From: Phylloscopus collybita
Lineage: Eukaryota; Chordata; Aves; Passeriformes; Phylloscopidae
Length of the DNA stretch: 64,000 bases
Reading direction: 5' to 3'
NCBI GenBank assembly: GCA_027886175.1
Contig: JAJNNQ010000031.1
Location: 2,642,501-2,706,500, forward strand
Shown here: one piece after another, positions 56,661 to 64,000 of the stretch
Position numbering within the stretch: the stretch's first letter is position 1
How the letters are laid out: every line of letters starts with the position of its first letter
Program-made: the position numbers and the translations under genes
Notes under the pieces: generated by a model
What the model was told of the DNA's origin: nothing
The model's database searches: none
The model's input: the letters and a program-made list of their open reading frames with translations, nothing else

Positions 56661-57422
56661 AACTTGCAATATCAGCATGAGCAGGAGCTGCACAAGGGCC
56701 CAGAGAGAGTGGGAATTTGGGAAGAGCAGGAATATGCTCCTCATATTCCCATAGTTACCTGGGAAGTCCTGGTAAGAAGTAGGAACACAAATAATGTTTG
56801 AGTTAATGTTGAAAAGATAAAGATAAATTTGGAAAATTTATCCAAATTCTGTGCTTTCAGTGCTTTTGCATTCCAGATGTTGGAGTTGAGAGTAGACAAT
56901 GAAGGAAGTTTTCTAGCCTTTCTTACTGCCTGAATTTTATCCTAGAAAACAACTGGTTTTCTGATCACCTGCTATTCAGCACTCAAACCTCTGACCTATA
57001 TTCAAATGAAAAGTATAGAACTGACAAAAAAAAAATAAAATCAGCATTTCTTTCACCCCCCCGAGTAAACTGGTTTGACAGCTACATAAAATGATTTAGT
57101 TTTTTATAATTCCAAGTATGGCAGGATTAGCCCTTCATCCTGTTGTTTCAAGATGTCTGCATTAATTATTTCTAGTCCTCTTTAATTCAACACTAAACTC
57201 ACATTTTCAGTTCAAGGGACTGGCCTGTTCTTAAATCATGTAAATATTTTTCAGAACTAGGTGATACCCACGTGCAGAGCTGCCAAAGTACACTCATTTA
57301 TTTTTTAACTTCTTAGTCAGCCAGGGAGCAAAACAATCCATGATTTATACAAGGCATTTAATGAATTTCATCCTTTCCCCACCGGGGTTTCAATATTGCT
57401 GAGACACGGGCACGAGGAGAGA
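56661..57422. other. Unique noncoding stretch
   Basis: AT-rich single-copy sequence left of the minisatellite. No element recognised. Confidence 0.5.
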
Positions 57423-57774
57423 GAACAACAGCAGATCCCCCTAAGGAATGATCCTCCTGCACCCCAGAACAACAGCAGAATTCCCTAAGGAATGATCCTC
57501 CTGCACCCCAGAACAACAGCAGAATTCCCTGAGAAATGATCCTCCTGCACCCCAGAACAGCAGCAGAATTCCCTAAGGAATGATCCTCCTGCACCCCAGA
57601 GCAACAGCAGAATTCCCTAAGGAATGATCCTCCTGCACCCCAGAACAACAGCAGAACCCCCTAAGGAATGATCCTCCTGCACCCCAGAGCAACAGCAGAA
57701 TTCCCTAAGGAATGATCCTCCTGCACCCCAGAACAGCAGCAGAATTCCCTAAGGAATGATCCTCCTGCACCCCA
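57423..57774. repeat. 44-bp minisatellite, exactly 8 units
   Basis: Units start at 57423, 57467, 57511, 57555, 57599, 57643, 57687 and 57731, with no length variation (352 bp = 8 x 44). Each unit runs from GAACAACAGCAGAATTCCCT to ATCCTCCTGCACCCCA. Units differ at only a few sites, such as GAACAAC/GAACAGC/GAGCAAC and CCCTAAGG/CCCTGAGA. The minus strand has no stop in any frame of the unit, so it yields a spurious repeat protein. Confidence 0.97.
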
Positions 57775-58984
57775 AAATTGTTCTGTTTGTTCATGGAAGG
57801 GCCAAACTGCTGCTTTCTTGTTCAAATCCTAAAGTGAACAGGGCTGATGGAAGCCCAAGGAGGGATTTGCTTTCTAGGACAAAAGCATCCCTGTGAGGAA
57901 CGTTCCCTGCTGAGCTGCCCCATCACCTCCCAGCACAGCAGGATCCACGTTTAATCCTCTCCAAATTTCCTGCCTTGGTTGGATTCCTGCGGGTGCTGAG
58001 CACAAACTTTGTGCAGGTGGGGAGTTCAGTGGCTCTGGTTTGAGGAGCTGGGGTTTAGGGCACAGCTGGAAAGGTCTCTGTGCACGTTTCCCAGTGTGGG
58101 ATTGCTGAGTGACCCACGAGCAGGGCAGTGGTTGAAGTGAATATCCCAATTTGGCCATCACTCCAAAGGTCCAAGAATCCAGAAAGCTGGGGCTCTGTGG
58201 AGAGGGCTGATTTCCCCAGGTCTCCAAAAAGCCTCAGTTCATCCAAGCTTGTGCTGCTGCATTTCAGAAACTCGAGACTTTGAGACATCTCAAACCCTTC
58301 CCATTTTCACAGCCTGAGATTCCTCATGTTTTACTTTGAGGTGGGAGGGGCAGAACTTTCCTAAATTGAGAGCAGCCTGATGGCTTCAAATCTGTGCAAC
58401 TGTTCCTCTGTAAAGGATCCTCTTTTAAACTGAGGCTGGGGACAAAGTCCCCCAGAGCTGGAAGTTCTCTCTGGGTTTTTGAGTTGACAGAAAACTCTCC
58501 AGCTTTGGTTTCTGTGACCTGTTCATGCTTCTGGTTCCAAACACCAGCCTGTTCCCGGGGCAGCCAGCTCTGGAATTCTCTAGGATTTCTGTTTGGAAGG
58601 TAAATTGTTATCTCAGGGCAATTTGAGAGTAATTAATACCCCAGGGATATTTTCTTCCCAGCTCAGAGGAGTCCCATGGAGGCACAAACTGAGCAGATGT
58701 TATAACTGCAGAGGTGTACAACAAATACCAATTAAAGACCACAATATTTACCTCCAGTAATAGCCATCCTTAGGATACAGCCTGTGCACGTGCTCCTTGC
58801 ATTTGGAATGTGAGACACCAGTGTTGCAGAGCAAATCCTGCTCTTTGATGGCATTTTAACATCTTTCCATGACTTGTTAATTACTGATGTTGGCCAGATC
58901 ATTATTTTCTGAGAATCCTCCCTGGAAGGGGCAGCTACGAGGCAGCTGTGGTGAGCATTGCTCTTAATCCCAAAATCACAGCCC
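57775..58984. other. Unique noncoding stretch
   Basis: No element recognised between the minisatellite and a CR1 tail. The minus-strand open frame at 57874-58227 has no known motif. Confidence 0.5.
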
Positions 58985-59036
58985 CCAGATATGCTTTAAG
59001 GTCTTTTCTACCCCAAACCAGTCTGGGATTCTGAGT
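58985..59036 (+). mobile_element. CR1 LINE terminal tail, about 50 bp
   Basis: GCTTTAAGGTCTTTTCTACC (about 58993) and CCAAACCAGTCTGGGATTCT: only the last 50 bp of a plus-strand CR1. Confidence 0.78.
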
Positions 59037-59716
59037 TTCTATTTAATTGTTTGCCCTGGTAATTATTGTAACTGTTCTCAGATATTTTATCCAAATAAAT
59101 TTCAACTTGAGATATAACAAAAATCAATACAAATCAATCCTGAATTTATTCCCTTTCCCCTTCTCTCCTAAAAGTAAGACAGTGAACTGTTCTCTAGAAT
59201 CTCAAAGCAACAAGAGCTGCAGTCCCACAGATCATATTTAAATCAGAATTTACTTCATACCAAGATGGTTTGCATTTTGCATTTATTTGTTATCTCCCAT
59301 TCAAAGGCAAAAAAAGTATTTATGTGTAACCAAAATTGTCATTGCACTTGTATTGGCTACTGGAATTTGATGCCAATTTGTATTTTAAGTAATCCAGGAT
59401 GATAATTACACTTAGTGCTTTCCCTAACTGCACAGTTGCTATTCAGGGTAGCTCATGTATATTTTATGTATGTTCAGTATCAGAGCAGACCTTTTGCAAA
59501 TTGATTCATTTGCATCATTATATCCTTCTTTCAGAAATCATTTTCTGATCGTGAGGAAGAGACTTCTGTAGGAATCACAGAGATAATTCCTAGAACTCAG
59601 CCTTAGAGCTGGGGAAAACTGAAAAAGAAATGAAATTAAGGACTTTTTTTTTTTTTTTAAATTTATTTTTCAGCTTTGAAGTGTGAATTTTTGACAGCAT
59701 TTAGTAGAAAATTTTC
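59037..59716. other. Unique AT-rich stretch
   Basis: No element recognised. A T14 run lies near 59646. The segment 59250-59560 is listed as a candidate conserved element. Confidence 0.5.
59250..59560. promoter_or_regulatory. Candidate conserved noncoding element
   Basis: About 310 bp of low-complexity-free AT-rich DNA with TTTGCATTTTGCATTTATTT, GATGATAATTACACTTAG, and TTTGCAAATTGATTCATTTG followed by CATCATTATATCC. Repeated octamer-like and TAAT-like cores are typical of neural enhancer sequence in vertebrates. Conservation is untested. Confidence 0.25.
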
Positions 59717-59865
59717 ACAGACTGATGGTTTGGGTTGGAAAGGACCTGAAAGATCATCTATTTCCACCCCCTACCATGGGCAGGGACACCTTCCACTATC
59801 CCAGGCCTTGGACATTCCAGGATGGAGAAGCCACAGCTTCTCTGAGCATCCTATGGCACTGAATT
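59717..59865 (-). mobile_element. CR1 LINE 3' fragment, minus strand
   Basis: ACAGACTGATGGTTTGGGTT tail, AAGGACCTGAAAGATCATCT, CCATGGGCAGGGACACCTTC (about 59775), then a deletion joins CTATCCCAGG to CCTTGGACATTCCAGG, then GCCACAGCTTCTCTGAGCAT. Confidence 0.92.
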
Positions 59866-59886
59866 TTGCTTTTTGTTCATTCATAT

Positions 59887-59957
59887 GAAAAAAAAAAAAT
59901 CCAAAAGAACAAATTATTTGGCCTGTTTTTTTTTTTCTTTTTTTTTTTTTTTTCTTT
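59887..59957. repeat. A12 and T-rich tracts
   Basis: An A run at about 59887-59898 and, about 25 bp on, T-rich sequence (about 59926-59955) interrupted by single C residues. Potential A/T hairpin. Confidence 0.85.
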
Positions 59958-61689
59958 TTCATATGGCAAGGATCTCCAGCTCTGGGGCTGTGTGGGACAT
60001 GTGCCTGTCCCGTGCCTTGGAGCACTTCCTGCTCCTCCACCCCTTATCAATCTCCCCCAGCCACTCACTTCCCAAAGATCCTGATTTAAAATGAAAAAAA
60101 AAATAAAAATTATCCCTCTGCAGAAATCCATTAGAGGGTTCCTTGCCTCCCTCACCTACACAAATTGCCACTGCCTGAAGCTGAAGAGCTGCTGGGTGAG
60201 TGACAGACAGCGTGGCTTTGAAAGGCTCTGAGCCTGCAGGGAGAGAAGAAAGGGGACAGAGCCTCAGATCAGGCTGGTGCAGCACAAACAGAGCTGCTCT
60301 GCTTCCTGGTGCCTGCAAAGGACCCATCCCCTCCTTCTGCTTGTGCACAGGCTCGGGGAGAAGATCCTCCCACACTGGCAGGGTGACAACTGCATTCATC
60401 TGCAACATCTGAGGGAACCGACCCATTTGATGTTTTGTTTTGAAAAAAAAAAATTATTGAGGACTGTTTTGTATGCAAAAAGAGTCGAGTCTTTTTTATA
60501 GATTTTTTTTTTCTCCCTTTCCTGCCTCTGAGTCCCAGATAACTGAAATTATGCTGATCAGAGGTCCTATGTTTAAAAGGTGCTTTAAAAGGTGGTGTGA
60601 CACATGGAGGGAACATGCAGGGTTTGTCTGGGCTGTGAAGAGCCTTGTTTTGATTTACTCGCTCTAGACACGGGCAGCCAGCAAAGAGTGAATTCCCCTT
60701 TTTGCTCTTCTCCTCCTGAAATAAGATAAAACAAACTTTAAGTGGGTATAGCTTCATTTCTTTGGCCTATCTCTGATAGGCTAAACCATCTAGCAGATGT
60801 TTGGGCAAGGAGCAGGTAACTGAAATGGGCAGCAATCATTTTTTACAAAGAAAACACAGTCAGGACACAAACACCAAACAGTTCAATGCTTCAATTTGTT
60901 ACAGCATGGGCAGGGAAAATGATACTTATTTCTAGGAGTGATTATGGAAAAAATGCCTGTTTACATATCTAGGAATTTTTAGGCAACAAGATTTCATCCT
61001 TAAGCTATGGCACTCTTTTGTGTTTTTATCCTAAATTGCACCCTGCACGGAGCAGATCACAACCCAAACACCAGCTCACCTCTTTTCTCAAAGGAGCAAC
61101 TTCTTAAAATCTCCTTTGCATAAAATTTGAGGGCCCCTGCCTTGTGTTATTGAGCGCTGCTGATGGTCCTTTGATAGCTCTGCTTTTAATAAGCTGCAGA
61201 TTATCTCATCTGCGTGTGCACTGCAGCATATTTCAGAGCATAGGTATGGAAGGAGTAAAGTTGGATTGGCAGCACATGAAAGGGAGCTGAAATGCTTCAA
61301 AGGGCAGGGAGAGAGAGGCAGAAAGCAGAGAAAAGGCTCTGGTAGGTATTGGGATGAGAAGCTTTTGAAATATAGATAACCTACAGCAGAGAGGAGCTCT
61401 GCTCTCCCAGCACTAATAATTACACAGATAAGAGGGTGAAGTGAAAGGAAGCCAGGAGATATGGACAAAGTTCAGGATAAAGCATCCTGGAAAGAAGAAG
61501 CCATGGAAATTTTATTCTGGAAGAAAGTCAGGTGAAGCCCAGGTTGGGAATCATTAAGAATGTGAAATGTTTGTGACAAAACTGTGGGGACACACAGTGA
61601 GATTAACCCCAGCCCTGGGAGTGCTTTTATGTGACCAGCAGAAAATCATGTCACCATTTCCACCACGTGGTGAAAACTCAGGGAACAGA
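59958..61689. other. Unique noncoding stretch
   Basis: About 1.7 kb with A/T runs near 60093, 60444 and 60503 only. Minus-strand open frames (59959-60426 and 60269-60757) overlap and lack known motifs. Confidence 0.5.
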
Positions 61690-61735
61690 ATCTGAGAATC
61701 AGGGAATACCCTGAGTTGGAAGGATCATGGAAGTC
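61690..61735 (-). mobile_element. CR1 LINE terminal tail, minus strand
   Basis: GAATCAGGGAATACCCTGAG, TTGGAAGGATCATGGAAGTC: the last 45 bp of the 'CTGAGTTGGAAGG' CR1 subgroup in antisense. Confidence 0.7.
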
Positions 61736-62649
61736 CAAGAAGAGAAATATAACGATAGAAATAGAAATCAATAATGGAGAGAAAGTAATGGCCAGAACTC
61801 AAGACATCAGTTCCCAGCAATGGGGGAATTCGAGGTGCTGGTGATCAAACAGCCACAGGGATGATAAAAAGCCCAGGAAGGGTGAACTGGATCATCCCTG
61901 CTCAGGCTGACAGTGCCACAGCCAGGTGCTCCATCCCACAAACTCCTTGTGATAATAAAACCCTTGGCACAAGGAAGGAGAAATCCTCAGCGACTTCACC
62001 TCTTCATCCACTTCAACCAGGGTGAGAAAAAGCCAGCCTGGAGTAGTCACAACAGTGAGGATCCTTGTAGGAGGGAAGAAAAAAAAAAAACATTTAAAAA
62101 TCAATGCACCTACAGAGGAACTGCCTAATAACGAGGAAGATAATTAAAAGGAAATTAAAGGAGCAGCTAAGAGGGGAATATGTTTGTAGGCGGCTTAGAT
62201 GCTTTAAGGGCAACAACTTATTTTACTACTCAACACAAATATGCACAGCATAATTATTTTCAGGAAGATATGCCAAAAAGAAGATATAAACTGACATACA
62301 AAGGAGTTATTAGGTTTGGTTTTTTTTTTTTTTTTTAAAGGAAAAAAAATGCAGCCTCTCAATTTAAAAGCAGAAGAGAAGCCAAGCAGATTCTGAGCAC
62401 TTACTGGATGTGGAAAAGCTACTAACAAAAAGTTTTTTGAGCAGATCAGAGGCAGGAAGCTTGCCAGGGAAGCAGTCAGGCTGATGGATGATCAAGGCAT
62501 AACAGGAGCACTAAAGGAAGATAAGGCCATGGATGAGGAGAGAGATGAGTCCTCACTGCTGTTCCCTGCTGGAGCCTGGGGATGGCTCCGGGCTGGAGCT
62601 GCTTAGTGGGAACATGAAAAAAAAAAAAAAAAAAGAAAAAAGAAAATCA
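61736..62649. other. Unique noncoding stretch
   Basis: Contains A or T runs near 62080, 62321 and an A18 run near 62618 immediately before the CR1. Nothing else recognised. Confidence 0.5.
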
Positions 62650-63150
62650 GCATCTGCTGAGTTGGAAGGGTCCCCAAGGATTACCCAGTCCAGCTCCTGT
62701 CCCTGCATGGACACCCCAACAATCCCAACCTGGGCATCCCTGGGAGTGTTGTCCAAACTCTCCTGGAGCTCTGGCAGCCTCGGGAATGTCACCATTCCCT
62801 GGGGAGCCTGGGCAGTGCCCAGCACCCTCTGGGGGAAGAACCTTTCCCTGAAACCCACCCTAAACCTGCCCTGGCTCAGCTCCAGCTGTTCCCTGGGTCC
62901 TGTCACTGATCACCCTCCTCTTCCCCTCACCAGGAACTGTAACTGGGATGAGTCTCTCCTCAGGCTCCTCTTCTGCAGCTGAACAGATCCAGAGCCCTCA
63001 GCCCCTCACAGGCCCTTCACCATCTTCACTGCCCTCCTTTGGACACTCTTTGATAGTTTAACATCTTCCTTATCTTGGGGTGCCCAAAACTGCACCTAAT
63101 ACTCAAGGTGTCCTCTGAGGAGAGGGGAGCAAAGCACCAAAAGATTTCCT
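62650..63150 (-). mobile_element. CR1 LINE fragment, minus strand, about 500 bp
   Basis: The longest CR1 in the window. 3' end GCTGAGTTGGAAGGGTCCCC (about 62657), ATTACCCAGTCCAGCTCCTG, GTGCCCAGCACCCTCTGGGG, CTCAGGCTCCTCTTCTGCAG (about 62958), CAGAGCCCTCAGCCCCTCAC, CCCTCCTTTGGACACTCTTT (about 63032), GGGTGCCCAAAACTGCACCT and CTCAAGGTGTCCTCTGAGGA (about 63102). The 149-codon plus-strand open frame at its left is antisense CR1. Confidence 0.94.
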
Positions 63151-63479
63151 AGCAGTAGATGGAAGCAGTAGCTCCTCAGAGGAGTAGTTCCTCAGGGACA
63201 TCAGAACTGCTGGCCCAGTGCTCTGTGAGTGATGCTCCCAGGGTTACTACACCCAGAAAGGAAATCCCAGAGAAGCTGTGTTTGCTGCGTTGCACTCACA
63301 TCCTTGCTGAACACCACATGTGGATGTTCCACTTTGTCCCTTTCCTGGGCCTTCCGTGCTGCTCCTTGGGCTTGGCCTGACTCACACAAGATCCAGGCAA
63401 CACCAATCCCAGAGATGTTGCTCTACAGAAGTCAGCTAATCTTTAAAAATGGGCTAAATCCCAAATTAGAACGATTTCA
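63151..63479. other. Unique noncoding stretch
   Basis: Nothing recognised. It may include a few bases of decayed CR1 at its left edge. Confidence 0.45.
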
Positions 63480-63900
63480 GCGGAGTGAAGCTTAGAAGAC
63501 AATTGCTGTAATTATGCAAATGTAAACAAGTGAAAACCCTTAACACAATGTATACAAAATAATGATTAAAAGGAATTAGCGTTGGGAATTAGCAGAAATT
63601 GGGCATTTGTATGTAATAATAGGGCTGGAAGTTAATGATCCAGAGTGAAAGAGTTTTGCCAGTTGATATTAAAGCTCAGATAATCTTTTGTTCAGTAACT
63701 TCACACTCGTGTTTGTTTAGGATTGCAGCCTGTGCCTGGATCACCGTATTGGAATTCCAATCACTCACCAGTTTTTAATTAGGCAGTAGAACTGATACGA
63801 TAATTGTGGCATGAATTGATTATTAACTGAAGTTTGTGCGATAATTAATAACAAAGTTCTTGAACGGGACACAAATGACACAAAATTAACATAAGCCTTC
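63480..63900. promoter_or_regulatory. Candidate conserved noncoding element
   Basis: About 420 bp of AT-rich non-repetitive sequence, the densest in transcription-factor-like cores in the window: GTAATTATGCAAATGTAAAC (octamer variant plus forkhead core), AAAATAATGATTAAAAGG, TTTTTAATTAGGCAG, GAATTGATTATTAACTG and GCGATAATTAATAAC. No transposon and no open frame. An enhancer is inferred from composition only. Confidence 0.28.
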
Positions 63901-64000
63901 CCAAACTGGCATTAGTACAGCGTGGTGGTGACCCAGGGTTTTAATTGTCAACGTGCATTTCAATTCCCTCCATCCAGCCCAGTGCTTGAAATCTTTATCA
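63901..64000. other. Window edge, unique
   Basis: Nothing recognised in the last 100 bp. Confidence 0.5.

Noticed and set aside
57358..57648. Cys-rich repeat protein on the minus strand
   Set aside because: It is read from the 44-bp minisatellite. Since 44 is not a multiple of three, the peptide cycles through all frames, and there is no start or splice context.
1..64000. CRISPR arrays, bacterial operons, tRNA or rRNA genes
   Set aside because: No regular spacer-repeat arrays (the tandem arrays have no unique spacers), no ribosome-binding-site and gene organisation, and no cloverleaf or rRNA segments noticed.

Overview
This window looks like bird nuclear DNA, most likely from a songbird, although the species cannot be fixed from sequence alone. 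The main reason is at least 26 3'-anchored, 5'-truncated CR1 LINE fragments, 11 on the plus strand and 15 on the minus strand. Solo LTRs with 6-bp target-site duplications, the mark of class II (ERVK-like) avian retroviruses, add to this. I see no abundant SINEs, no bacterial gene organisation and no rRNA or tRNA. I also found no convincing protein-coding gene. The open frames over 150 codons fall in CR1 copies, low-complexity tracts, tandem arrays, LTR junctions or unique DNA with no recognisable domain. The window is best read as intergenic or deep-intronic DNA.

Layout. Positions 1-20 kb are mostly unique DNA with a few CR1 pieces, a CR1-derived tandem triplication (6.35-6.89 kb), a CpG-bearing segment (7.2-7.4 kb), a possible 56-bp exon (10.37 kb) and a telomere-like (CCCTATT)n array (14.96 kb). 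Positions 20-25 kb hold a 115-bp tandem repeat and a three-part pentanucleotide purine array (23.8-24.1 kb). Positions 27-41 kb are the busiest part. They hold an unassigned repeat family in direct and inverted copies, a 220-bp solo LTR inside a CR1, a nest of three solo LTRs at 33.5-34.7 kb, a CpG island at 39.1-39.4 kb and a further solo LTR at 39.9 kb. Positions 40-53 kb hold a 170-bp duplicated segment, several CR1s, long T tracts and a third copy of the same LTR family at 52.5 kb. Positions 53-64 kb are mainly unique DNA with an exact 8 x 44-bp minisatellite (57.4 kb), the longest CR1 (62.65 kb) and AT-rich, homeodomain-site-rich stretches that look like conserved regulatory DNA, ending at about 63.9 kb.

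Insertion history. The LTRs allow relative dating. LTR family B (about 335-345 bp; copies at 33505-34159 and, inverted, 34335-34667) was present before an LTR family A copy (about 305-310 bp; 33788-34093) landed inside it. Family A also sits at 39865-40169 and 52464-52773. Each of these five solo LTRs is flanked by 6-bp duplications with exactly one mismatch, and all keep TG at the 5' end. The 220-bp LTR at 29982-30201 has a perfect 6-bp duplication and interrupts a CR1, so it postdates that CR1 and may be the youngest insertion here.

I found no genes working together as a system. The points most worth following up are the nested LTR locus, the CpG island, the candidate exon, the G4-capable purine array, the two unassigned duplicated families and the candidate conserved noncoding elements. 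Family names come from remembered consensus features, not from a database search.
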